Notes under the pieces: model-generated
Seen by the model: the letters and a program-made list of their open reading frames with translations, nothing else
Told to the model about the DNA's origin: nothing
Database searches by the model: none
Made by a program: the position numbers and the translations under genes
Shown here: positions 8,279 to 17,117 of the stretch, piece by piece
Position numbering within the stretch: position 1 is the first letter of the stretch
How the letters are laid out: each line of letters opens with the position of its first letter
NCBI RefSeq assembly: GCF_002158865.1
Contig: NZ_CP021455.1
Coordinates: 1,488,001 to 1,552,000 of the forward strand
Direction of reading: 5' to 3'
Source: Comamonas serinivorans
GTDB lineage: Bacteria; Pseudomonadota; Gammaproteobacteria; Burkholderiales; Burkholderiaceae_C
Length of the DNA stretch: 64,000 nucleotides

Positions 8279-9691
8279 TCAGCCGTCCTCCAGCGGTGCG
8301 GGCACGGTGGGCTCGCCATCGCTGATCTGGTACTTGCGCATCTTTTCCCACAGCACCTTGCGGCTGATGCCCAGCTGCTGCGCCGTGTTCTGGCGCTTCC
8401 AGTCGTTGGCGTCCAGGGCGTCGATGATGCGGTTGCGCTCATCCAGGTCCCAGTTGCTGCGGTTGGCCAGTTGCGGCTCGGTGGAGCTGACCTCCACCGG
8501 AAACGTCGCCGCCGACAGGCTTTGCGCCTGCGACAGGATGCGCTCGGTGGCGCCGTCCGCGCGCCAGTCCCGCGTCTGGCGCACCGCCACGCCGATGCGC
8601 TCGGCCAGGTTGCGCAGCTCGCGCACGTTGCCGGGGTAGTACATCTCGGCCACCGCGTCGTGGATGAAGAACGGGGGCTCGCCCAGGGTCTGCTCCAGCT
8701 CCTGGCCCACCACCTTGCGCAAGATGGCGTAGAAGATGGCGAGCTTGTCGGCTTCCCCGCGCTCTTCCAGGCTGGGCACCTGCAGCTCGATCACGGCCAG
8801 GCGGAAGAACAGGTCGGCCCGGAACTGGCCGGCATGCACCAGTTCGCGCAGAGGCTTGTTGGTGGCGGCGACGAGGCGGAAATCCAGCCGCACCGCCGAG
8901 GTCGCGCCCAGCCGCGTGACCGTGCGCTCCTCCAGCACGCGCAGCAGCTTCACCTGCTGGTACAGCGGCAGGTCGGCGATTTCGTCGAGGAACAGCGTGC
9001 CGCCGTTGGCCTGCTCGAAAAAGCCCTTGTGGGCCGTCACCGCGCCGGTGAAAGAGCCCTTGGCATGGCCGAAGAACAGCGACTCGAACAGCCCATCGGG
9101 AATGGCGCCGCAGTTCACCACCACAAAGGGACCTGCGCCGTAGTGCGTGTTGCGCTCGTGCAGGCGTTCGGCGATGCGCTCCTTGCCCGTGCCGGTCTCG
9201 CCAAAAATCAGCACGCTGTGCTCGCAATCGGCAAAGGTGTCCACGTCGCGCAGCAGGCGTTTCATGCAGTCGGCCTCGGCGATGATGTCGTCCGAGGCCT
9301 GCACCTGGCGCTGCGTGCTCTGCAGGCGACGCAGGATGTGGACCAGCATGGCGCGCAGCTCCGCGCCCGTGAAGTCGAACGGCAGCACATGCGAATACTC
9401 GGTCGCGTAGGTGCCGGGGTTGGTGCAGCGCCCATTGGCGCTGACCCACAGCACCGGCAGGCCGCCGAAATTGCCCTCGACCCCCTGACGCGTGAAGCGC
9501 GCGCCTTCGAGCACCGTGACGCTCACCACGGCAATGGCGGCGCCCCCGGCCGCATCGCCCGCGCCCGGTGGCAGACCCAGGCCATCGGCGCGCACCACGT
9601 CCACGTCCATGCCGAGCATGCACCGCTCCACCCGCTCGGCAATGTCGGCTTGACCTTCCCAGACGTAGATGACCAGATCGCTTGGATTCAC
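8279..9691 (-). CDS. Sigma-54-dependent activator with receiver-like N terminus
   Basis: Bacterial enhancer-binding protein of 470 residues. Residues 1-125 look like a degenerate response-regulator receiver without an obvious phospho-acceptor pattern. The AAA+ domain follows: Walker A GETGTGKE at 164-171, the sigma-54 contact loop as GSFTGA at 212-217 (a variant of GAFTGA), and Walker B LFLDE at 233-237. The C-terminal Fis-type HTH ends around RQNTAQQLGISRKVLWEKM. Translation starts at a GTG with AAGGAA about 9 nt upstream. It follows tadG by 43 nt in the same direction, so it probably controls the Tad pilus genes. I did not find a convincing -24/-12 promoter upstream of flp. Confidence 0.9.
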   Translation of the reverse strand: MNPSDLVIYVWEGQADIAERVERCMLGMDVDVVRADGLGLPPGAGDAAGGAAIAVVSVTVLEGARFTRQGVEGNFGGLPVLWVSANGRCTNPGTYATEYSHVLPFDFTGAELRAMLVHILRRLQSTQRQVQASDDIIAEADCMKRLLRDVDTFADCEHSVLIFGETGTGKERIAERLHERNTHYGAGPFVVVNCGAIPDGLFESLFFGHAKGSFTGAVTAHKGFFEQANGGTLFLDEIADLPLYQQVKLLRVLEERTVTRLGATSAVRLDFRLVAATNKPLRELVHAGQFRADLFFRLAVIELQVPSLEERGEADKLAIFYAILRKVVGQELEQTLGEPPFFIHDAVAEMYYPGNVRELRNLAERIGVAVRQTRDWRADGATERILSQAQSLSAATFPVEVSSTEPQLANRSNWDLDERNRIIDALDANDWKRQNTAQQLGISRKVLWEKMRKYQISDGEPTVPAPLEDG

Positions 9692-9734
9692 TGCAACGGT
9701 TTCCTTGGCTTGTGTTGTGTAGAGGGTTGTGGGT

Positions 9735-11435
9735 TCAATGGACGAGTTGGGCGGTGTCGCATTGGATGTCGAGGACTTCTATCGTCGTGCGCCCCAACTG
9801 GATGCCCAAAATCTCCTGAAGGACGGTGCCAGAGAGGAAGCTACCTAACCCGTTCAGTATGGGAACCAAAGCTGGTTTCAATATGGCGCCAACCAGATCT
9901 GTCACAGGGGCCAGGTTGATTCCAATGAGCCTAAGTTCCAGGTTGTCGATGAGGCTGCTGACCGTGCTTCCGATTTGCAGGTTATTGGCTTGGCTGTCTT
10001 TGGGCGTGTCAACGGGGATGTCGGTGATTGTTTCACTGGATGCGGGCAGCAAATTGGCCTCTGCTTTCACAGTTACCAAACCCAAGAGAACTTGAGTTGG
10101 TTCGCAATTCGTGCCATTACGTTTACCGAGGCAGATTTTTCCGACAGAAGATTGAACGCTGATGTCCGCCGTTTTTGGCGTCTGCTGGCAAGAGATTTTT
10201 TCCAAGGTGCCTTCGCCGTTCACCAAGTCGACAGACAAGTCGAGGGGCAATAGGCTGCCCAGCACAGGAAGCCCGCCCATGCTGAGAAGCTGTAGGTTTA
10301 GACGAACCTGCGCGTTATATGCCTTGGTAATCGCTGGCTTGGCTGGCCCAACAGCCAGAGCAGGCGGTTCTACGATGGTCAAGTTGATTTCGGCAAGGCC
10401 GGGAATACCGGTGTTCGTCAACGCCACGCTGTTCGTCCCATTTGCAATCGCCAGCTGGGTGCGCACCAAGTCGGCCAGGTCAACGACGGCATCCAGCCCG
10501 GCGCCGATGGGCGAGGCGTTGCCACCGGCAGAGATCATGGCCAGCAGGCCGTTGTCGCCTCCCAGAGGCACCTTGACGTTGGCGAGCTGAAAGGCGGCCA
10601 GGTAGGCCCGCAGGTTCACGAGCTCCGCGAGGTCCACGCCGGCGTTCAGCAGGTTGTCGCCAGCGTTGATGGCGGCGTCGATCAGGTCCAGCACCGACGC
10701 ATCCACGTTGGCCAGGTCATTGGGCGTCAGCAGCGCCAGGTCGTTCACGCCCACGGGCAGGCCCAGAAACTGAAGCAGGCCGGCGGGCGTGATGCGCGCG
10801 TTGGCAATGCCGTCCTTGTCCAGCACGGTCAGGCGCGTGATGTCCAGGCCCACCCGTTGTGCGATTAGCCCCAGCACGCTGTCGCTGTTGAACCGCAGCA
10901 ACTGCGAGCCCACGGTGAATGCGGCCACGGGTTCGTCGTTTTTGGCCGCCGTGGCCGTGGCCGCCACCACGCGTGAGCCGGTGAAGGGCAGCAGCTGCAG
11001 GGTTTCGCCCTGCAGCGTCACGCGGGTGGCGTTCAGGGGCCGGGTGGGCGCGTCGCCGTAGTTGGGGTTGAAGCGCGAAGCGTCGGCGAGGCTGGCGTTC
11101 CAGTGGCCGCAATCGATAGTGCGCACCTCGTCGTCGAGCGACAGGCGCTGCTGGGCGTTCAGGCTTTGCGTGGCAGCGGCCTGGGCGTCGGGGCAGGTGC
11201 TGGCCACGCCGTAGGCCAGGGCATTGGTGGCTTCCAGCGCGGCGATGTCGGCCATGCGCTGCAGGTCGCGCTTGGCGTAGTACATGTAGCCGATCTGCAC
11301 AGCGCCCAGCACAGCGATCAGCAGGGCGGCCAACAGCGCGAACTGCACCAGCACGGCGCCGCGCTGTGCAGCCGGCCGAGCGGCGAACGGCCGAACCGGG
11401 GTTGTCCCGGGGGAAGCGGTGCGGTGAGACGGCAT
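9735..11435 (-). CDS. tadG: TadG-type pilus assembly protein
   Basis: A 566-residue protein with a short cytoplasmic N terminus, then the TadE/TadG-type segment RGAVLVQFALLAALL running into a single transmembrane helix, and a large extracytoplasmic part. TadG proteins act at the envelope in Tad pilus biogenesis. The start at 11435 is set by AAGGAGG 9-10 nt upstream; a longer frame to 11744 would run through the preceding gene. The long middle region is rich in Leu, Asn, Asp and Val. The 3' third (about 9835-10400) is visibly lower in G+C than the surrounding genes. It is the last structural gene of the locus. Confidence 0.82.
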   Translation of the reverse strand: MPSHRTASPGTTPVRPFAARPAAQRGAVLVQFALLAALLIAVLGAVQIGYMYYAKRDLQRMADIAALEATNALAYGVASTCPDAQAAATQSLNAQQRLSLDDEVRTIDCGHWNASLADASRFNPNYGDAPTRPLNATRVTLQGETLQLLPFTGSRVVAATATAAKNDEPVAAFTVGSQLLRFNSDSVLGLIAQRVGLDITRLTVLDKDGIANARITPAGLLQFLGLPVGVNDLALLTPNDLANVDASVLDLIDAAINAGDNLLNAGVDLAELVNLRAYLAAFQLANVKVPLGGDNGLLAMISAGGNASPIGAGLDAVVDLADLVRTQLAIANGTNSVALTNTGIPGLAEINLTIVEPPALAVGPAKPAITKAYNAQVRLNLQLLSMGGLPVLGSLLPLDLSVDLVNGEGTLEKISCQQTPKTADISVQSSVGKICLGKRNGTNCEPTQVLLGLVTVKAEANLLPASSETITDIPVDTPKDSQANNLQIGSTVSSLIDNLELRLIGINLAPVTDLVGAILKPALVPILNGLGSFLSGTVLQEILGIQLGRTTIEVLDIQCDTAQLVH

Positions 11436-11449
11436 GGCGGTGCTCCTCC

Positions 11450-11944
11450 TTACAGCAGGGTCGCGAAGTGCAATTCGCTGGCTTCGTGCAGCGTGCAAGG
11501 CTCGCTGAACCAGGCGTTGCTGCAGTTGCCGCCCAGCAGCGGGGTCAGCGTGTAGGTCAGCTCGAAACGGGCGCTGCTTTCGCCGCCCGAGGGGCAGCTG
11601 CCCCATTGCAGGGCACCCACGGTCAGCTGCTGCAGCACATCGCCGGGCATGGCACTTTGCTGCAGGCTGCGCGAGACGGTTTGGGTCACCCGTTGCTGAA
11701 TCGCGGCCTTGTTGGCCGCCGCGGTGGTTGGCGTGGGGTGGCAATGCGTGATGCCGGCGGCAATCAGCGTGTGCGCCGCGCGCGCGCCATCGCCGGCGGC
11801 GCGGGTCAGCGACTGCTGGGCCTGAAAGGCGCGCCAGTACACCAGGCCGCCCAGCAGCATGACGACCATGACGATGGCGATCAGGGCGAACTCGATCGCG
11901 GCGAGCCCGCGTTGCGCGCGTTGGGGTGGGCGTGGCGTGATCAC
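11450..11944 (-). CDS. tadE: TadE-type minor pseudopilin
   Basis: A 164-residue TadE-like protein. The sequence QRGLAAIEFALIAIVMVVMLLGG combines a G-x5-E prepilin-type processing motif with the hydrophobic helix that packs into the pilus base. A soluble domain follows with several cysteines (HCHPT, SCPSG, NCSN, PCTLH) that could form disulphides. It starts at a GTG overlapping the stop of the upstream gene and ends 14 nt before tadG, so it is translationally coupled in the Tad operon. Processing would be by the locus's own CpaA/TadV-type peptidase. Confidence 0.82.
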   Translation of the reverse strand: MITPRPPQRAQRGLAAIEFALIAIVMVVMLLGGLVYWRAFQAQQSLTRAAGDGARAAHTLIAAGITHCHPTPTTAAANKAAIQQRVTQTVSRSLQQSAMPGDVLQQLTVGALQWGSCPSGGESSARFELTYTLTPLLGGNCSNAWFSEPCTLHEASELHFATLL

Positions 11945-12495
11945 AGCATCCTCCGGTCGACGAGGATGCTGGCGTGGGCGTCCAGCGTGGCCGGCAGGAT
12001 CAGGCCCAGCCCGGGGATGGCTGGCGCGATGGCGTTGCTGGCGTAGTCGTCGATCTGGTAGGACACCAGCACCACGCAGGGCATGTTCATGTCACACACC
12101 AGCGTCGTGTCCAGCGCCGTTTGCGGGGTGCAGGCGGTGTCGTTCAGGCGGCAGACCGTGAACGTGATGTCGCTGGCACTGGGCTGGAGGCCGGCAGGCA
12201 GCCAACCCAACGCCTGGGCAGCGGTCTGGCGGGCTTCGGTGCTGCGGTGGGTCCAGGTGGGCGCAGGTGCGCCGGCGAGGGTCGCGGTGCTGGGGTGGCG
12301 CAACGCCGCCCGCGCGCCTTCCTCGACCGCGAACTGCATGGACTCGCGCACCAGGAAGGTCAGGCCATAACAGATGATGGCGTACAGCAGCGCGAAGAAC
12401 ACGGGGAAGATGATCGCCCACTCCAACGCATACACGCCGCGCTGCAGCTGGCGTCGGGTGGTCCGATGGCGGGGTGGGCGAGGGGGCGCAATCAT
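11941..12495 (-). CDS. tadF: TadE/TadF-type minor pseudopilin
   Basis: A second pseudopilin of 184 residues. After a basic leader (RPPRHRTTRRQLQ) comes RGVYALEWAIIFPVFFALLYAII, a prepilin-like motif with Glu after the cleavage glycine and a long hydrophobic helix. The remainder is a soluble domain with three cysteines. The ATG at 12495 has GGGAGA at a good distance; an in-frame GTG at 12522 overlaps the DUF3613 gene and is less well supported. In Tad systems such proteins prime or cap the Flp pilus. The TadF label is by gene order; it could equally be called a second TadE. Confidence 0.78.
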   Translation of the reverse strand: MIAPPRPPRHRTTRRQLQRGVYALEWAIIFPVFFALLYAIICYGLTFLVRESMQFAVEEGARAALRHPSTATLAGAPAPTWTHRSTEARQTAAQALGWLPAGLQPSASDITFTVCRLNDTACTPQTALDTTLVCDMNMPCVVLVSYQIDDYASNAIAPAIPGLGLILPATLDAHASILVDRRML

Positions 12496-12518
12496 GGCGT
12501 TCTCCCGTGAAGGGCGGA

Positions 12519-12944
12519 TCACTGCTTGACGTTCAAGCCAGTCTCGAAGCGCTCGGGAATGGTGGTTTCGAAGCTCTTGAGGTAGCGCTGGTAGCTGCGG
12601 CTGGCCTGCTCGCCATCGATGGCGCGCGGGTGGGCGCTTTGGGCCGTGCGCTGGGCCTGCAACAGCGCCTCGGTCGCGCTGCCGATGTCGATGCGCCGCT
12701 CGAAATAGGGCTCGCCGGAGGGTTCGCCGTAAGGCTCGCCGGCCGCATCCACAGACGCCTCGGTCGCCGGCGCACCCGCGCTCGGCGCGGGCGCCACCTG
12801 GGCTTCGACCTGCGATTCAGCAGCTAAAGCGGCGGCCGGCGGATTGGCCGCTGCGGCAGCCTGGGCCGCGCCGGCGCAGGCCAGCAGCAACGCCGCGAAC
12901 AAAGGGGGGGCAACGAGGCGGAGGAGGGACATGGTGAACCTCAT
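12519..12944 (-). CDS. DUF3613-type secreted protein of the Tad locus
   Basis: A 141-residue protein with a Sec signal peptide (basic start, hydrophobic core, cleavage after AQA) and an Ala/Pro-rich linker. The C-terminal half has EPYFERRIDIGSAT, LLQAQR and SYQRYLKSFE, matching the DUF3613 proteins I associate with Burkholderiales Tad loci. Its role is unknown; the periplasm is the likely location. The ATG at 12944 overlaps the tadD stop as ATGA, while an ATG at 12932 has GAGG 6 nt upstream, so either start is possible. Confidence 0.7.
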   Translation of the reverse strand: MRFTMSLLRLVAPPLFAALLLACAGAAQAAAAANPPAAALAAESQVEAQVAPAPSAGAPATEASVDAAGEPYGEPSGEPYFERRIDIGSATEALLQAQRTAQSAHPRAIDGEQASRSYQRYLKSFETTIPERFETGLNVKQ

Positions 12945-13789
12945 GGCTGGGGGGCGGGTGGGGTGGCGCCGTGCGGGGCGGCACTGGCGGTCTCGGTCAC
13001 CGGGGTGGTGGCGCCGGCCATGCGCTGGCGCATGGCCTGCTGCACCACGGCGAGTTGACCGTGCAGGGTCTGCACCGAGCGGTCGTCGATCAGGGGCGGG
13101 GCGTTGCGCGCCTGCGGCTGGCGCAGGCGCGCCAGCAACTGCTGGGCCTCGGCATCGCGGCCGCTGGCCAGCAGGTACAGCGCCAGGTTGAGCTGCACGC
13201 GGGGGCTGTTTGGGGCCAGCTGGGCCGCCTGCATGACCGGCAACTGGCTGCCGGCCAGATCGCCCTGGAGCAGGTGGGCATAGGCCAGGTCGCTGAGCAC
13301 GTCGGCGTCGATGGGGTTGAGCTGGCGGGCCTGTTCGAGCTGGGCAATGGCTTGCGGGTAGCGCCCCTGCTGTGCGTGCAGCAGGCCCAGGCCGCGCCGT
13401 GCGCGGGCCACGGTGGCCGTGTCCGCATCGCCCAGCAACGCCTGGTAGCTCTGCTCGGCCTGTGTGCGCTGACCGGTGTTGCGCTGGGCATCGGCCCGCA
13501 GCAGGCGCACCGTGGGCGTGCTGCCGTGCTGGCGCTCGAAGGCATCGGCATGTGCCAGCGAGGCATACCACTGGTTGGCCTCCTGCATCTGCCGGATCAG
13601 GTTGAGGTAGGTCTGCTGCGAATCGACCTGGTTCAGCTGCTCGGCCTTGTCCATCTGCTGCTGCGCCTGGGCGGCGGTGTCCTGCTGCGCGGCCACGCCA
13701 TAACCTTGCGGGGGGCTGATGCAGCCTGCCAGTATCAGCGGAATGGCGATGATGGATGAACGGAAAATGGTGGATACTGCTGTAGTCAT
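12941..13789 (-). CDS. tadD: TadD-like TPR lipoprotein
   Basis: A 282-residue outer-membrane lipoprotein with tetratricopeptide repeats, the TadD pilotin-type component of Tad systems. The signal peptide ends in the lipobox L20-A-G-C23. TPR units are visible as GLGLLHAQQGRYPQAIAQLEQA, then DLAYAHLLQGD, then LNLALYLLASGRDAEAQQL. The start at 13789 has GGAGG 7 nt upstream and overlaps the tadC stop. An unusual point is that nucleotides 12-59 of the gene (window 13731-13778) have exactly the architecture of the dispersed 48-nt palindromic repeat, so residues 4-20 of the signal peptide appear to be repeat-derived. Confidence 0.87.
   Translation of the reverse strand: MTTAVSTIFRSSIIAIPLILAGCISPPQGYGVAAQQDTAAQAQQQMDKAEQLNQVDSQQTYLNLIRQMQEANQWYASLAHADAFERQHGSTPTVRLLRADAQRNTGQRTQAEQSYQALLGDADTATVARARRGLGLLHAQQGRYPQAIAQLEQARQLNPIDADVLSDLAYAHLLQGDLAGSQLPVMQAAQLAPNSPRVQLNLALYLLASGRDAEAQQLLARLRQPQARNAPPLIDDRSVQTLHGQLAVVQQAMRQRMAGATTPVTETASAAPHGATPPAPQP
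13731..13778. repeat. 48-nt palindromic repeat inside the tadD signal-peptide region
   Basis: Begins AGTAT and ends ATACT exactly 48 nt apart. Between them is the family register of 15 nt, GCGAT, 8 nt, AACGG, 15 nt. The inner stem is imperfect (GCGAT against AACGG), as expected of a copy now under coding constraint. In the tadD direction it encodes residues 4-20, the hydrophobic core of the lipoprotein signal, stopping just before the AGC of the lipobox. It is the only copy found inside a gene. Confidence 0.6.
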
Positions 13790-14805
13790 CAGCGACCTCC
13801 CAGGGACGACAGCGAACGGATCACGGCGGTGAAGCCCGGGCCGGCGGTGATCACCAGCAGCGCGGGCAGCAGGGTCAGCACCATCACGCCGGTCATCTTC
13901 ACGGTGATGGTGCCGATCTTTTCCTTGAAGCCGGCCTGACGCTTTTCGCGCAGGCGCACGCTGAACTCCCGCAGTGGCTCCTGCACGGCGCCGCCATGCC
14001 GATCGACCTGAACCAGCAGGTTCACGACCGCGTTCATGTCGTCGTCGGCGCCCAGGGTGGCCAGCCGCTGCAGCGACTGTTCGCGCGTGCGGCCGCTGCT
14101 GTAGAGGCGGTTCGCCAGCCCCAGCTCGCTGCTGATGATGCGCAGCACGCTGCCGAATTCGCTGGCCAGGATCTGCAGGCTCTGGTCGATGCTGAGGCCC
14201 ACCCCCTGCAGCAGGCGCAGCAGGTCGACGAACAACGGCAGCTCTTCGACCACCTGCGCACGGCGCTTGCCGGCCTTGGCGCGCAGCCACCATTTCGGCC
14301 CCATGATCCCCAGCGCCAGGCCGAAGAAGCCATAGCACAGGGCCATGACGCCCTTGGGCTGAAGCAGCGCGATGAGCAGGATGGGCAGCAGCACCGCCAG
14401 CAGCGTTCGCGTGACGACGAAGGTCAGCCCGCCGCGCACCAGCTCGAGGCCGGCCTGGTCCAGCAGCTTGCGGTCTTCGTCGGCCAGCAGGGCCTTGGCG
14501 ATCGGCGACTCCAGCCAGGCGGGCGGGCGCAGGCTGTCGGCCACGGCCTGCTGCTCCGCTGCCGCGCTCGGGCCGTTGTCCGACGGGGTCAGGCCGGCCA
14601 ACGAGGCCGAACCCATGGGGAAGGGCAGGCTGGTCGCCGCGGCGCGCGCCTGCTGCACCTGATTCAGGCGCGCCTCGGCGCGCGACGCGCGCAGCAGCCG
14701 CCACGCCAGCACGCCGGCCAGCAAGGCGATGCCGAGTGCGGCCAGCACCAGGCTCACGGTCCACAGGTGTTGCGGGTTCCAGGAGGCGGGCAGGGACAAG
14801 GGCAT
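13789..14805 (-). CDS. tadC: TadC inner-membrane platform protein (T2SF)
   Basis: A 338-residue polytopic protein with one transmembrane helix near the N terminus, a cytoplasmic helical T2SF domain (ELPLFVDLLRLLQGVGLSIDQSLQ is the diagnostic stretch) and two closing membrane helices. With TadB it forms the inner-membrane platform on which the CpaF ATPase acts. GGGGAG lies upstream of the ATG at 14805; an ATG at 14826 overlaps the tadB stop as ATGA and would add seven residues. The stop overlaps the tadD start (TGATG). Confidence 0.9.
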   Translation of the reverse strand: MPLSLPASWNPQHLWTVSLVLAALGIALLAGVLAWRLLRASRAEARLNQVQQARAAATSLPFPMGSASLAGLTPSDNGPSAAAEQQAVADSLRPPAWLESPIAKALLADEDRKLLDQAGLELVRGGLTFVVTRTLLAVLLPILLIALLQPKGVMALCYGFFGLALGIMGPKWWLRAKAGKRRAQVVEELPLFVDLLRLLQGVGLSIDQSLQILASEFGSVLRIISSELGLANRLYSSGRTREQSLQRLATLGADDDMNAVVNLLVQVDRHGGAVQEPLREFSVRLREKRQAGFKEKIGTITVKMTGVMVLTLLPALLVITAGPGFTAVIRSLSSLGGR

Positions 14806-14822
14806 GGCGTGGCTCCCCGATC

Positions 14823-15797
14823 TCATTTCAGCCGGGCCAGCCGGTACAGGAAGAACGAGCCCAGCGCCTGCAGCGCGGCGGCGGCCAGGATCATCTTCTG
14901 GCCCACCGGGTCGTTCCACATGCGCATGAAGTAGCCCTGGTTGAGCACCATGATCAGCCCGCCCACCAGGATGGGCAGCAGCGCCAGCACCCAGGCCGAC
15001 AGCCGCACCTCGGCCGACAGCGCGTGCAGTTCGCGCTCGGCGGACTGGCGATCGCGGATGTAGGCGGACACGCGTTCGAGCACCTGGTCGGCCCGCCCGC
15101 CATAGCGCGTGCTCATGCGGAACACCGCGGCCAGCAGGCCGAACTCGGGCAGCTTCCAGGTGCGCTCGAGCTGGGCCATGGCCTGGCCCAGGTCGGGCGA
15201 CACGTTCAGGGCGGCCGACACATCGCCTAGCGCACGGCCCAGGGGCTCGGGCACGTTGCCACTGGCGAACTTGAACGCTGCATGCGGCGAGTTGCCGATG
15301 GAGATCAGGCGCACCATGTTGTCCAGGAAGCTGGGCAGTTGCGAGAGCATCTTGGCGCGCCGTTTGCTCAGCCGCAGCCAGATGCCGAAGCAGCACAGCA
15401 AGCCATACGCCAGCGCCACCAGGGCACCAATGGCCAGGTCGCCCTGCAATGCAACCAGGGTGGCCAGTAACAGGCCGCCTGCGATCAACAGGCCGATTAC
15501 CCCGGGCGATACCCCCCATGCGCTGTAACCCAGCCGGTCGTCCAACCATTGCTGCAGCGTGCTGGGCGCGGGCAGCACCGGCGCAGCGGATGCCATCAGC
15601 GGCGGCGCGGCGCCCGTCACGGGCAGGCTGGCCGGGGCGGCGGCCGCCTGCATCTCGCGCTGGATGTCCAGGCTGCGTTGGAGGTTGCTGGCGATGGCCT
15701 GCTGGGCCTGCTGGCGCTGCGCGCGGGCAAACAGCCACAGCGCCAGGGCCAGCAGCGCGCAGGCCAGGGCGCCCAGCACCAACATGGCGGCTGTCAT
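14823..15797 (-). CDS. tadB: TadB inner-membrane platform protein (T2SF)
   Basis: A 324-residue membrane protein: an N-terminal helix, a charged linker, two central helices, the T2SF domain (LPSFLDNMVRLISIGNSPHAAF) and two C-terminal helices ending FFLYRLARLK. It pairs with TadC as the Tad inner-membrane core. The start ATG overlaps the cpaF stop (ATGA) and the stop overlaps or abuts tadC, typical of tightly coupled Tad operons. Confidence 0.9.
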   Translation of the reverse strand: MTAAMLVLGALACALLALALWLFARAQRQQAQQAIASNLQRSLDIQREMQAAAAPASLPVTGAAPPLMASAAPVLPAPSTLQQWLDDRLGYSAWGVSPGVIGLLIAGGLLLATLVALQGDLAIGALVALAYGLLCCFGIWLRLSKRRAKMLSQLPSFLDNMVRLISIGNSPHAAFKFASGNVPEPLGRALGDVSAALNVSPDLGQAMAQLERTWKLPEFGLLAAVFRMSTRYGGRADQVLERVSAYIRDRQSAERELHALSAEVRLSAWVLALLPILVGGLIMVLNQGYFMRMWNDPVGQKMILAAAALQALGSFFLYRLARLK

Positions 15798-17116
15798 CGC
15801 GGGCCTCCGGCGGTGTTCTGCTGTGCCTGGTGGGCACGCCACCAGGCCAGCAGCTTGGGCGAATGGGGCGAGATGCCCATGGACACCCATTGGTCGATTT
15901 CCTGGCCGTCGGGGCCGATCTGGGGTTCGTAGCGGTACAGCTCCTGCATCGAGATCACGTTGTCCGTGATGCCCGTCACCTCGGTCAGCGACAGCAGGCG
16001 CCGGCGCCCGCTGGACAGCCGCCCGATCTGCACGATGAAGTCCACGGCATTGGCGATCTGGCGGCGCAGGCTGACCTCGCTGCCCTGAAAGCCCGCGAAG
16101 CCGGCCAGCATTTCGGCGCGGTACAGGCATTCGCGCGGCGAGCTGGCGTGGATGGTGCCCATCGAGCCGTCGTGGCCGGTGTTCATGGCCTGCAACAGCT
16201 CCAGCACCTCGCCGCTGCGCACCTCGCCCACGATGATGCGGTCGGGCCGCATGCGCAGGCTGTTGACCAGCAGGTCGCGGATGCTGACGTGGCCCGAGCC
16301 GTCGAAGCTGCCCGGGCGGGCCTCCAGCCGCACCACGTGGCTGTGGTTGAGCGACAGCTCGGCCGTGTCCTCGATGGTCACGATGCGTTCGCGGCTCGGG
16401 ATGAAGCTGGCCAGCGCATTGAGCAGCGAGGTCTTGCCCGAGCTGGTGCCGCCGCTGACCAGGATGTTGCAGCGCGCCTGCACCGCCATCTCCAGGATCC
16501 GGCAGATGTCCTCGTTGAAGGTGCCCAGCTGCACCAGGTCGCGCGGGGTCAGCGGGTCCTTGCGGAACTTGCGGATCGACACCGACGGGCCGTCGATGGC
16601 CAGCGGCGCGATGATGACGTTGATGCGCCCGCCATCGGGCAGGCGGGCATCCACCATGGGGCTGGATTCGTCCAGCCGGCGGCCCAGCGGGGCCAGGATG
16701 CGGCGCACGATGCGCAGCACGTGCTCGTCGTCGCGGAAGTGCACCGTCTCGCGCTGCAGGATGCCGCCGCGCGACACGTACAGGTCCTGGTGGCCGTTGA
16801 CGAGGATGTCCTCGACGTGGGGGTCGTCCAGCAACGGTTGCAGCGGCCCCAGGCCCGTCAGCTCGCGCGTCAGGGCGTTGGCCACCTGCTGGGCTTCGCG
16901 CTCGTTGACCGGCACCGCGTGCAGGCGGATGAAGCTGTCCAGCTCCAGGGTCACGAACTGGGCGATGGCCGCCTGCGACCAGCGGCCGAACTCGGCCCCC
17001 AGCTCTTCGATGCGCGAGAGCAGGTGGTCGTAGGCGTGGTTCTTGAGCTCGACGAACAAGGGGTTGTGTTCGAACTCGTCGGTGGCGTTGGCCGAAGGCG
17101 TCATGGCGTTCGTCAT
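15794..17116 (-). CDS. cpaF: CpaF/TadA secretion ATPase
   Basis: A 440-residue hexameric ATPase driving Flp pilus assembly. An N-terminal helical domain precedes the nucleotide-binding core, with Walker A GGTSSGKT at about 222-229, an Asp box (TIEDTAEL), the Walker B region (MRPDRIIVGEVR) and the His box (NTGHDGSMGTIHA). Length and order match CpaF/TadA proteins. It starts one base after a 23-codon micro-ORF that follows cpaE, with AAAGG just upstream. Confidence 0.96.
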   Translation of the reverse strand: MTNAMTPSANATDEFEHNPLFVELKNHAYDHLLSRIEELGAEFGRWSQAAIAQFVTLELDSFIRLHAVPVNEREAQQVANALTRELTGLGPLQPLLDDPHVEDILVNGHQDLYVSRGGILQRETVHFRDDEHVLRIVRRILAPLGRRLDESSPMVDARLPDGGRINVIIAPLAIDGPSVSIRKFRKDPLTPRDLVQLGTFNEDICRILEMAVQARCNILVSGGTSSGKTSLLNALASFIPSRERIVTIEDTAELSLNHSHVVRLEARPGSFDGSGHVSIRDLLVNSLRMRPDRIIVGEVRSGEVLELLQAMNTGHDGSMGTIHASSPRECLYRAEMLAGFAGFQGSEVSLRRQIANAVDFIVQIGRLSSGRRRLLSLTEVTGITDNVISMQELYRYEPQIGPDGQEIDQWVSMGISPHSPKLLAWWRAHQAQQNTAGGPR

Positions 17117-17117
17117 G

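Noticed and set aside
9858..9900. AGTATGGG inside tadG as another repeat end
   Set aside because: No CATAC mate at 48 nt and no inner stem.
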